From NCBI GenBank assembly GCA_965370715.1, contig CBDUVQ010000009.1:1-20414 (forward strand): a DNA stretch of 20,414 nt. The letters run 5' to 3'. The translations under genes were made by a program, and so were the position numbers. The notes beneath the pieces are model-generated. The model was not told the DNA's origin. It ran no database searches and was given only the letters and a program-made list of their open reading frames with translations. Of the stretch, positions 14,024-20,414 are shown piece by piece; position 1 is the first letter of the stretch; every line of letters starts with the position of its first letter. This DNA comes from JAFCBV01 sp965370715. GTDB taxonomy: Archaea; EX4484-52; B79-G9.

Positions 14024-15499
14024 ATGAATACAAAAAAGTTTTTACGAGAGCCGCGGATCATCATGGCACTGCTTGCACTCCTAATAGCCTTTGTTGCTAT
14101 CGGGCCAACGCCGGTGCCAAGCAGTGAAGGCGTTATGGAGCTTCATACAAACATTCTTCTTGGCCTTGACCTTCAGGGAGGGGTTCGGGCACTGATAGAA
14201 CCTGAAGATTCTTCTCATACAACAGCAGTTGATGTTATTGATGTTCTTGACACCCGCTTAAATGCATTCGGCCTGCAGGAGATGGCTTTAAAGGCTGTGC
14301 AGGTTGAAGATAAATGGCTGGTGCAACTTGAAATTGCCGGAGCAAACGAAACCAAGCTAAAAGAGCTTCTTGAAAAGCAGGGTAAGTTTGATGCGACAAT
14401 AAACCGCGTCATTGATATTGAAGGCAGTAAAGGCACACTTGTTCTGGATGATATAGAATACCCCTTGGAATTCTCCGGTGATGTTCTATTGATATCAAAC
14501 GGGACAGAAAAAACAGAAGTGAAATATGAAGAAAAATTCACACTTGACGGCATACTGTTCAATTACACCAACAGCACAAACGAGTCTGTTGTTTTTGAGG
14601 CAACAGTGTTTCAGGGAAAGGATGTTGTCCAGGTTTTCAGCGATGCGACGCGCGCACGAATTACACCGACAGGAACAGGCAGCTGGTCTTTTGAGTTTCA
14701 GGTCAGCCTTTCAAAAGAGGCTGCAGAGCGCTTTGCCAAAATCACAAAGAATATTCCTGATGAAAAGGGCTCAGGGCTCGGAAAAAGGTATCTTGCATCA
14801 GACCTGAACCTTTACCTTGATGATACTCAGGTAAATTCACTTAAAGTTGCTTCAAGTACGCGAGGCCTTGTACTCACCCAGCCATTGATTAGCGGTCCGG
14901 GCGAGACAAAAGAAGAAGCACTTGATGAAATGAAAAGCCTTCAGTCAATACTGAGATCCGGTGCGCTTCCGACAAAAATAGAAATTGTACATCTTAGCAC
15001 ATTATCGCCCTCACTTGGAAAAGAGTTTGTGTGGGTTTCAATCTATGCCATACTTGCCGCAATTTGCGCAGTCAGTGTAGTCATATTTCTTAGATACAGA
15101 GATTCCCGATTCGTGATACCAATAGTTTTGACTTCCGCGGCAGAAGTGTTTCTTATATTCGGCTTCGCGGCATTGGTACACTGGACAATTGACTTGGCAG
15201 CAATAGCAGGCATCATTGCTGCAATAGGTACGGGTGTTGACAGCCAGATACTTATTGTAGATGAAAGCAGGGCAAAAACAAAAGAGATTGTCGGAATGAA
15301 GCGCCGCCTTAAAAACGCATTCTTTATCATCTTTGTCTCTGCAGCAACAACAATAGCCGCAATGGTACCTCTTCTTTCTGTCGGTGCCGGAAGTGTCCGT
15401 GGCTTTGCATTCACAACAATAGTCGGCATGCTCATCGGAGTGTTCCTTACGCGCCCTGTATTTGCAAAGGTCATAGAATATCTAAGATACACAGAATAA
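14024..15499 (+). CDS. secD: Protein translocase accessory subunit SecD
   Basis: This 491-residue partner of SecF has an N-terminal transmembrane segment (about 10-28), the LGLDLQGG motif at about 46-53, a large external region of about 270 residues with the P1-type ferredoxin-like repeats, and a C-terminal block of five transmembrane segments containing GTGVDSQILIVDE, the archaeal version of the RND helix-4 motif with its conserved acidic residue. I chose ATG 14024, 2 nt after secF; an upstream start at 13964 would overlap secF by 58 nt and give a non-homologous extension. No Shine-Dalgarno is evident. The order secF-secD is the usual archaeal arrangement. The gene ends just before the ATPase promoter. 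Confidence 0.93.
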   Translation: MNTKKFLREPRIIMALLALLIAFVAIGPTPVPSSEGVMELHTNILLGLDLQGGVRALIEPEDSSHTTAVDVIDVLDTRLNAFGLQEMALKAVQVEDKWLVQLEIAGANETKLKELLEKQGKFDATINRVIDIEGSKGTLVLDDIEYPLEFSGDVLLISNGTEKTEVKYEEKFTLDGILFNYTNSTNESVVFEATVFQGKDVVQVFSDATRARITPTGTGSWSFEFQVSLSKEAAERFAKITKNIPDEKGSGLGKRYLASDLNLYLDDTQVNSLKVASSTRGLVLTQPLISGPGETKEEALDEMKSLQSILRSGALPTKIEIVHLSTLSPSLGKEFVWVSIYAILAAICAVSVVIFLRYRDSRFVIPIVLTSAAEVFLIFGFAALVHWTIDLAAIAGIIAAIGTGVDSQILIVDESRAKTKEIVGMKRRLKNAFFIIFVSAATTIAAMVPLLSVGAGSVRGFAFTTIVGMLIGVFLTRPVFAKVIEYLRYTE

Positions 15500-15521
15500 T
15501 TGTTTCTGGAAGACAACGAGA

Positions 15522-15529
15522 TATATATA
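15522..15529 (+). promoter_or_regulatory. TATA box of the A-ATPase operon
   Basis: TATATATA lies between the secD stop and the ATPase genes, centred about 25-26 nt upstream of ATG 15551. That spacing predicts a leaderless mRNA beginning at or next to the start codon of subunit H. Confidence 0.55.
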
Positions 15530-15550
15530 CGCAGAATGTATATTCTATAT

Positions 15551-15877
15551 ATGGATGATCCTGCAGCAGAAAAGATACGCTTTACTGAAAAAGAGGCAGC
15601 AGAAGATATAGTGCGCGAGAAGGCACGCATTGAAAAAGACTTTAATGGCTGCGCCAGAAATAGCGAGGCTGCATTTGAAAAGTTTTCAAAAGAGCTTCGG
15701 GCGCGAACAGAATCCAAAAAAGCGTGCGCCATAAAAGATGCTGAAAAAGAGATTTTAGCTATCCGAAATAAACGAAAAAAAGATATTGTGTCTCTTGAGC
15801 TTACTGCAAAAAAGAACCTCAACAAAGCTGTGCTTGCGTTTGTGCGCATTGCAGGGGGTTGGAGGGCGGCACCATGA
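15551..15877 (+). CDS. atpH: A-type ATP synthase subunit H
   Basis: This 108-residue, almost wholly hydrophilic protein is rich in Glu, Lys, Ala and Arg in a heptad-like pattern, as expected for subunit H, which pairs with subunit E to form the peripheral stalks of archaeal ATP synthase. Identification rests on composition, size and position as the first gene directly before subunit I. Start: ATG 15551 is about 26 nt from the TATA box; ATG 15536 and TTG 15500 would add 5 or 17 residues. The TTG would lie right after the secD stop and upstream of the TATA box. The stop overlaps the next start as ATGA (15874-15877). Confidence 0.7.
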   Translation: MDDPAAEKIRFTEKEAAEDIVREKARIEKDFNGCARNSEAAFEKFSKELRARTESKKACAIKDAEKEILAIRNKRKKDIVSLELTAKKNLNKAVLAFVRIAGGWRAAP

Positions 15878-17703
15878 TATTCTCGCGCCCTGAAAAAATG
15901 TATCAGGTTCATATTTACGGCATGAAAAAAAACAGGGAGCTAATCATGCATGAAATGCAAAAGCAGGGAGCCGTGCACGTACGGGAAATAAAAAAGCCTG
16001 TTTCAGGCGAACTATCCAGAAAAAAGGAAGACGCAATAATACATGACGCTGTAATGAACACAGAGCGCATAGAACGCATGAAGTCTTTGTTCTCAAACAA
16101 CAATTCTTTTATTGGCCAAATATTTGAAGAAAAACACAACACATTCCGGCTGACAGGCTATTCTGATGAAGCCTTTAGGTTCTGGTCAAACAAGTGTGTC
16201 TTACGCATCTACAAGGAATATGAAAACATAGCTTCTATGGAGCGGCAGCATATTTCAGATACAGAATCAATAAAAAAATCCATGCGCACTCTTTCGCATT
16301 TTGTGGGCTTTAAGGGAGACCTTGGAGCACTTGGCGAAGGAAAGTATTCTTTTAGCGGGCTTGGAAAAACAACTGCATTGAAAAACAAAGCTCAAAAGCA
16401 GCTGTATATTGAAAAAATAAGTGTATCAGAAGACGAGGAACAATACGTTTTTTTCTCAGCCCCTCTTGAAAAAAAAGAATCTCTTGAAAAATCAATCCAT
16501 GTTTTTAATATAACTGAGACGGGAACTGTAATGGATGTGCTCGCAAAAAAGGAGGAGCAACTTAAAGCCATCAAAAACTCGCGCAAGATACTTGATAAAA
16601 AAAAGAAGGCTTTTGAAAAACACAAGCCCCTACTTCTTGCAATTGAGGAGCGCTGGCAAAACATAAAAGCGCGCGAGGCTGCTGCAAAAAACCTTGATGA
16701 GACAGAGCACACAGTCTCCCTTGAGGGCTGGGTACCGAAAAGCGCTCTTGAAGCTACAACAGCGCTGCAAGGCGCAGTAGTATATTTTTCTGAAGAAAAA
16801 GAGTTTGCCCCGACAAAACTCAAAAACCCGCGGCTTGCAAAGCCGTATGAGTTCCTCACAACTAACTATTCAATCCCAAAATACAAAGATATTGACCCCA
16901 CGGTTTTTGTCGCCATTGCATTCACACTTTTTTTCGGGTTCATGTTCATGGATATTGCATACAGCATCATGCTGTTTGCTGTTTCAGTGGCCTTGATTCG
17001 CAGGGGAACAAAACCCATAAAAGATATTGGGCACATACTTCTTTTGGGTTCTATTTCAGGTGCAATGTTCGGCGTTCTCAGTGGAAGCGTCTTTGGGAAC
17101 CTTGTCAGCTTCAGCTCATACTTCAATGTTTTCACAAGACCATTTTCACTCATCACGTTTTCCATAATGATCGGCATTGTCCACATCAATCTCGGGCTTT
17201 TGACAAGAATCCATGAAAGTGTGTGCAATAAAAACCCCGCTCTACTAAAGGAAGGTCTATCGTGGGTTGGGTTAGAAAGCGGCGCTGCCTTGCTTGTTGC
17301 CGCCGTACTGCTTCACCAAAAATATCTTGCGCTCCCTGCTGCATTCTTTATTCTGTCTGCATTGGCATTTCGCGCCAGAGAGGGTGTGGTTGGCGTCATT
17401 AAATCAATTGATTTTTTCAGTAATTTTTTATCGTATTTGCGCCTAATGGCACTTGCTGTCGTGACCGGCTGGCTTGCATTTGCAATAAACCTTGTCGCAA
17501 AACTGGTTTCAGATGTGTCGCTTGTGTTTGCCGCATTCCTCTTTACTGCAGGGCATCTTGCAAATTTTACGCTAAATATCGTAAGTTCTGGTATGCATGC
17601 GCTCAGGCTTAATTATGTTGAATTTTTCGGAACATTTTACGATGGTGGTGGTGTGGAATACATTCCGCTTGTATCAAAAAACAAGTTTCATAAAACAATT
17701 TAG
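15874..17703 (+). CDS. atpI: A-type ATP synthase subunit I (a subunit)
   Basis: This 609-residue protein is the stator part of the membrane motor. The N-terminal half (about 1-335) is a soluble, coiled-coil-rich arm; residues about 340-600 hold roughly seven or eight transmembrane segments. Seen: the FGFMFMDIAYS stretch, and SYLRLMALA with the essential arginine (R523) that interacts with the rotor carboxylate; also GHLANFTLNIVSSGMHALRLNYVEFF, a family signature near the C-terminus. It is somewhat shorter than many homologues. ATG 15874 was chosen because GGAGG at 15861-15865 lies 8 nt upstream and the start overlaps the subunit H stop; an in-frame TTG at 15859 would overlap H further. Subunit K follows after 12 nt. 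Confidence 0.93.
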   Translation: MIFSRPEKMYQVHIYGMKKNRELIMHEMQKQGAVHVREIKKPVSGELSRKKEDAIIHDAVMNTERIERMKSLFSNNNSFIGQIFEEKHNTFRLTGYSDEAFRFWSNKCVLRIYKEYENIASMERQHISDTESIKKSMRTLSHFVGFKGDLGALGEGKYSFSGLGKTTALKNKAQKQLYIEKISVSEDEEQYVFFSAPLEKKESLEKSIHVFNITETGTVMDVLAKKEEQLKAIKNSRKILDKKKKAFEKHKPLLLAIEERWQNIKAREAAAKNLDETEHTVSLEGWVPKSALEATTALQGAVVYFSEEKEFAPTKLKNPRLAKPYEFLTTNYSIPKYKDIDPTVFVAIAFTLFFGFMFMDIAYSIMLFAVSVALIRRGTKPIKDIGHILLLGSISGAMFGVLSGSVFGNLVSFSSYFNVFTRPFSLITFSIMIGIVHINLGLLTRIHESVCNKNPALLKEGLSWVGLESGAALLVAAVLLHQKYLALPAAFFILSALAFRAREGVVGVIKSIDFFSNFLSYLRLMALAVVTGWLAFAINLVAKLVSDVSLVFAAFLFTAGHLANFTLNIVSSGMHALRLNYVEFFGTFYDGGGVEYIPLVSKNKFHKTI

Positions 17704-17715
17704 GGGTGGTATATT

Positions 17716-17958
17716 GTGGTGGTTGAACAAATAGGTCTTGTGTCAATAGGTGCTGGGCTTGCAATCGGGCTTGCTGCTGCCGGCTCAGGCATTGGGCAGG
17801 GGCGCGCTGTCGCAGCTGCAATCGGTGCGACTGCAGAGAATGAAAAACTATTCGGCAAAAGCCTTGCAATGGCGGTTTTGACAGAAACGCAGGCACTTTA
17901 CGGGTTCGCAATTGCGATAATACTAATATCGCTCGGGTTCGGGCTTGTAGTTGTTTAA
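17716..17958 (+). CDS. atpK: A-type ATP synthase subunit K (rotor c subunit, proteolipid)
   Basis: This 80-residue protein is a single two-helix hairpin forming the rotor ring. Helix 1 (about 7-30) carries GSGIGQG with Q28; helix 2 (about 48-78) carries LTETQALYG with the ion-carrying Glu57, followed by Thr58 and Gln59. The usual archaeal proline before the Glu is Thr here (TETQ for PETQ). Gln in helix 1 with Glu-Thr/Ser-Gln in helix 2 resembles the ligand set of Na+-binding rotor subunits, so Na+ coupling is possible, but proton use cannot be excluded. Start is GTG 17716 with GGGGTGG upstream; GTG 17719 is an alternative. No signal peptide or tandem hairpin duplication is seen. Confidence 0.93.
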   Translation: MVVEQIGLVSIGAGLAIGLAAAGSGIGQGRAVAAAIGATAENEKLFGKSLAMAVLTETQALYGFAIAIILISLGFGLVVV

Positions 17959-17969
17959 GGCAGAATACT

Positions 17970-18518
17970 ATGGACCTTAACGCACTGCTTGAAAAAATAC
18001 GCTCTGAGAGCCACAAAGATATTGACAAAGACAGGCAGGAGTATGAAGAAAAAAAGAAGTTGCTTAGAAGAGAATACGAAATAAAAAAATTATCACTCAT
18101 AAAACAGGAAACAAATCAGTGTGAGAAGCAGAACAGTGCGCTTAGAAACCGCATGGTTTCAAACGAAGAAGTATTCTGGAATATTGAGGTGGCTAAAAAA
18201 AAGAGAGTGCTTGTTGATGAGGCTATAGAAAAGGGCGTTCTTGCTCTCAAAAAATCAAAAGAATATCAAGCACTTGCTGAATCGCTCCTAAAAAGCGTTC
18301 CAAAACATGCAAAAATCCGTGCATCAAAAAAAGACACCACCATGCAAAAGCTGCTTTCAAAAAAGAAGTTGCGCGCGCAACCTGCGGAGTTTTCGATGGG
18401 GCTTGCCTATTCGGTTGGGAACGAAACCACAATCTTGTCCTTAGACTCTATGCTTAAAAAGAACAGGGCGTATGTTGAGAGCGAACTATGCAAAATATTG
18501 TTTGAAAAAAAGGGATGA
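17970..18518 (+). CDS. atpE: A-type ATP synthase subunit E
   Basis: This 182-residue protein is the second half of the peripheral stalk. Residues about 1-95 are a charged coiled coil rich in Lys, Glu and Arg; residues about 100-182 form the globular C-terminal domain ending in a hydrophobic strand and helix (GNETTILSLDSMLKK, then ESELCKILF), matching the family's conserved end. Start ATG 17970 has AAGG at 17957-17960, 9 nt upstream. It lies 11 nt after subunit K and overlaps subunit C by ATGA at 18515-18518. Length is normal. Internal divergence is high, as usual for stalk subunits, so position supports the call. Confidence 0.88.
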   Translation: MDLNALLEKIRSESHKDIDKDRQEYEEKKKLLRREYEIKKLSLIKQETNQCEKQNSALRNRMVSNEEVFWNIEVAKKKRVLVDEAIEKGVLALKKSKEYQALAESLLKSVPKHAKIRASKKDTTMQKLLSKKKLRAQPAEFSMGLAYSVGNETTILSLDSMLKKNRAYVESELCKILFEKKG

Positions 18519-19420
18519 ATATGTTTTTTGAAAAAGAATATGCTGCCGGGCGCGTTCGCGCAATGAGATCAAAGCTTCTTGGAAAAGAGACGCTTAAAAA
18601 AACAGAAGACGCCAAAAGCGTGTCTGATATGATTTTGTCCATTGCAGGAACGCACTACGAGCATGCATTCGCAAAAAGAAATCTTGAGAAAAGCGAGCGC
18701 GAGCTTTTCGCCCACAATGCAAAATCCATTGAAAAAGTTATCAGTTTCATGCCTCAAGAATATTATGATGCATTCCTCGTATTCTCACTTGAAATAGATG
18801 CAAAAAACCTCAAGAGATGTGCGCATGGCTTTTCCGGCGGGATGTCATGGGACATAATAAAGCAGGACCTTGAGCAAACAGGTCTTGTGTTTGAAAAAAC
18901 GAACAACATGCACATCAGCAGCTTTGAAATGCTTTGCTCTGCGTTACGGGAGTCTGTCTGGAATGCGCCTCTCAAAAAATGCCTTGAGCACATGGCTCGC
19001 GAAAACAGCATGGCTCTTGCAGCGCGCGAAATAGACTTATTTGTGTTTTCAAGAGCACTTGAATCTGAAAATTACAGCATAAAGAGATTCTTTATTGAAA
19101 AAAGAGACCTTCTTGACTTCCGGCTCATAATTCTTTCAAAAAATGCAGGTCTGCCTGTACCTGAAAATCTTCTTTTTTCACCGGAGAACAAAGAAAAAAT
19201 ACTTCAAAAATACCAGCACTTTGAAGAAGGCCAAATTGAAAAAGATATTGATATGCATCTTCTTTCAATTTCAAAGGGTCTGCTTGAAAAAGAGCCTTTC
19301 TCATCTGGTCTTTTCATTGACTTTTTTTGCAGAAAAGAATTTGAGGCTCATCACCTTTCCCGCTCTGCACGAAATGCAAGCGCAAAAACCATGCCTGATG
19401 TTTTGGAGGCGATCGTATGA
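18515..19420 (+). CDS. atpC: A-type ATP synthase subunit C
   Basis: This 301-residue protein is the funnel-shaped central subunit (V-ATPase d homologue) linking the rotor ring to the central stalk. Seen: an N-terminal YAAGRVRAMRSKLL motif, typical of the family, and an almost all-helical, charged composition with no membrane segment. Most homologues are about 330-390 residues, so this is a compact version. The given start ATG 18515 overlaps the subunit E stop as ATGA; a second ATG six bases later (18521) is better spaced from AGGG at 18511-18514 and may be the true start. It overlaps subunit F by ATGA at 19417-19420. Confidence 0.88.
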   Translation: MNMFFEKEYAAGRVRAMRSKLLGKETLKKTEDAKSVSDMILSIAGTHYEHAFAKRNLEKSERELFAHNAKSIEKVISFMPQEYYDAFLVFSLEIDAKNLKRCAHGFSGGMSWDIIKQDLEQTGLVFEKTNNMHISSFEMLCSALRESVWNAPLKKCLEHMARENSMALAAREIDLFVFSRALESENYSIKRFFIEKRDLLDFRLIILSKNAGLPVPENLLFSPENKEKILQKYQHFEEGQIEKDIDMHLLSISKGLLEKEPFSSGLFIDFFCRKEFEAHHLSRSARNASAKTMPDVLEAIV

Positions 19421-19668
19421 TTGCTGTGGTTGGCTCAAGAGATGTGCGCATTGGCTTTGGCCTTGCAGGAGTTAAGAACGCATACAAAAGCATACGCGAT
19501 GTGGGTGATGAAAAAATCGTCCTTATCGAAGACGTAAAACAAGAAGAGCCTGTTTTTTCTGCAGACGCGTCCCAAATAGTAATACAGTTCTCTCTTCAGA
19601 AAAAAAGCCCAAAAATCAATGAAAATTTCATAAAGCAGGTAATCGGAGCAAATGTTCGGGTAAAATAA
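19417..19668 (+). CDS. atpF: A-type ATP synthase subunit F
   Basis: This 83-residue central-stalk subunit (V-ATPase F homologue) regulates catalysis through its contact with the A3B3 head. Seen: MIAVVGSRDV at the N-terminus and FGLAGVKNAY, the family's glycine-rich motif, then alternating strands and helices. It is shorter than the usual 100 or so residues; the C-terminal helix that reaches into the head appears reduced. Start ATG 19417 has GGAGG at 19405-19409 exactly 7 nt upstream and overlaps the subunit C stop. Subunit A begins 9 nt after its TAA. Confidence 0.9.
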   Translation: MIAVVGSRDVRIGFGLAGVKNAYKSIRDVGDEKIVLIEDVKQEEPVFSADASQIVIQFSLQKKSPKINENFIKQVIGANVRVK

Positions 19669-19677
19669 TGTGATTTC

Positions 19678-20414
19678 ATGGTATATTCAAAAGGTCGTGT
19701 GCTGAAAATATCGGGTCCTGTTGCATTGGTAGAGCTTAAGGGTGCAAAAATAGGTGATCTTGCCTACGTCGGAAAGAAAGGATTGCTGTCAGAAGTCATT
19801 CGCATTGAGGAAGAAAAGGCAACTCTTGCACTATATGAAGATGCCACAGGGATACAAGCCGGAGACCTTGTTGAGGGTACATGCGCCCCTATGATGCTTG
19901 CGCTTGGTCCGGGGCTTGTAGGTGGAGTCTATGACGGGCTTGGCAGGCGCCTTGAAACTGCAGGAGAGTTCATGTCCGGCACAGGAAACAAAGGATTTTT
20001 TGGGATTGATAGAAGCAAAAAATGGAAGCTTGAAAACATACAGAACGGCCCTGTAAAAAAAGGAGACATCATATGCACAGTTAGGGAAACAAAATCTATT
20101 GTGCATAAAACATTTGCCCAATCAGACGGCACAGTTACAATAAATAAAAAAGCCTGTAATGCAGACGAGGTCTTTGGCGAAATTGTTTCTGGTAAAAAGA
20201 AATTCTCTTTAAGCCTTATGCAAACATGGCCTCTGAAAAAACAGCGACCTTATCTTAAGAAAGAATTTCCTGACAAAATGCTTGTTACAGGACAAAGGGT
20301 TATTGATTCATTGTTCCCTGTTGCGCGCGGCGGGGTTGCTGCAATGCCGGGCGGGTTTGGAAGCGGAAAAACTGTGCTCGGCCACCAGATTGCAAAACAC
20401 AGTGATGCAGATAT
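19678..20414 (+). CDS. atpA: A-type ATP synthase catalytic subunit A (3' end outside window)
   Basis: The frame stays open to the window end and gives the first 245 residues of the ATP-hydrolysing/synthesising subunit. Seen: the N-terminal barrel (SKGRVLKISGPVALVEL), ALGPGLVGGVYDGLGRRLE, the start of the A-specific bulge domain (GFFGIDRSKKWKLE), TGQRVIDSLFPVARGG, and the Walker A loop GGFGSGKT at 225-232. In the archaeal A subunits I recall, this loop reads GPFGSGKT, so a proline is replaced by glycine. Start ATG 19678 has GTGAT followed by 3 nt, the layout used by other genes here. The rest of the catalytic domain and subunits B and D are presumably beyond the window. Confidence 0.93.
   Translation, partial: MVYSKGRVLKISGPVALVELKGAKIGDLAYVGKKGLLSEVIRIEEEKATLALYEDATGIQAGDLVEGTCAPMMLALGPGLVGGVYDGLGRRLETAGEFMSGTGNKGFFGIDRSKKWKLENIQNGPVKKGDIICTVRETKSIVHKTFAQSDGTVTINKKACNADEVFGEIVSGKKKFSLSLMQTWPLKKQRPYLKKEFPDKMLVTGQRVIDSLFPVARGGVAAMPGGFGSGKTVLGHQIAKHSDAD

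Noticed and set aside
15043..15912. Long minus-strand open frame (289 codons) opposite secD and subunit H
   Set aside because: It lies antisense to clearly conserved genes, and its Arg/Ser/Ala-rich product is what a mirrored frame gives; no Shine-Dalgarno or family motif.
17714..17716. TTG as start of rotor subunit K
   Set aside because: It is not in frame with the conserved protein; GTG 17716 or 17719 is in frame.
1..20414. CRISPR arrays, insertion sequences, tRNA or rRNA genes, attachment sites
   Set aside because: Reading both strands I saw no spaced direct repeats, transposase motifs, terminal inverted repeats or tRNA cloverleaves; the gene-free gaps are all short and described above.

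Overview
The window comes from an archaeon. It carries AglB, the archaeal single-subunit oligosaccharyltransferase, an Alg7/AglH-type sugar-phosphate transferase, a geranylgeranyl-reductase-family flavoenzyme, separate SecF and SecD genes in archaeal order, an A-type ATP synthase operon, a box C/D guide RNA and archaeal TATA elements. It reads as moderately AT-rich and very compact: most neighbouring genes overlap by 4 nt (ATGA) or sit within about 20 nt. I cannot name the phylum. A DPANN or euryarchaeal lineage is plausible, but that is inference.

Left part (1-7734), cell-surface glycan genes. The 3' end of a heparinase II/III-like gene is followed by a fused MDR plus Gfo/Idh/MocA oxidoreductase, then wecC and wecB. 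The last two together convert UDP-GlcNAc to UDP-ManNAc and then UDP-ManNAcA. A box C/D sRNA (about 4843-4903) lies between wecB and a UbiA-family protein that closely resembles the polyprenyl-phosphate phosphoribosyltransferase (DPPR synthase) of mycobacteria. On the opposite strand are a flippase-like membrane protein and a DUF362 protein.

Middle part (7803-12286), lipid-linked glycan assembly. aglB and an aglH/Alg7-like transferase run on the + strand. A GGR-family reductase, possibly acting on dolichol or on membrane lipids, converges on them from the - strand. Together with the left part this looks like a route from nucleotide sugars to lipid carriers to N-glycosylated proteins.

Right part (12339-20414), export and energy. 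An unrecognised membrane-anchored protein is followed by a structured leader, a 34-residue small ORF, secF and secD. A strong TATA element then starts the A-ATPase operon in the order H-I-K-E-C-F-A. Subunit A runs off the end of the window.

Translation signals are consistent. Several first genes have a TATA-like box about 26 nt upstream of the ATG, which implies leaderless mRNAs. Internal genes often carry a Shine-Dalgarno of the form GGAGGTGAT followed by 3 nt and the start codon. This spacing rule suggests that wecB starts at a CTG codon. The standout observation is the C/D sRNA: one guide is complementary over 12 nt (one G-U pair) to the universal 16S decoding-centre sequence and by the box D+5 rule targets the C equivalent to E. 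coli C1402.
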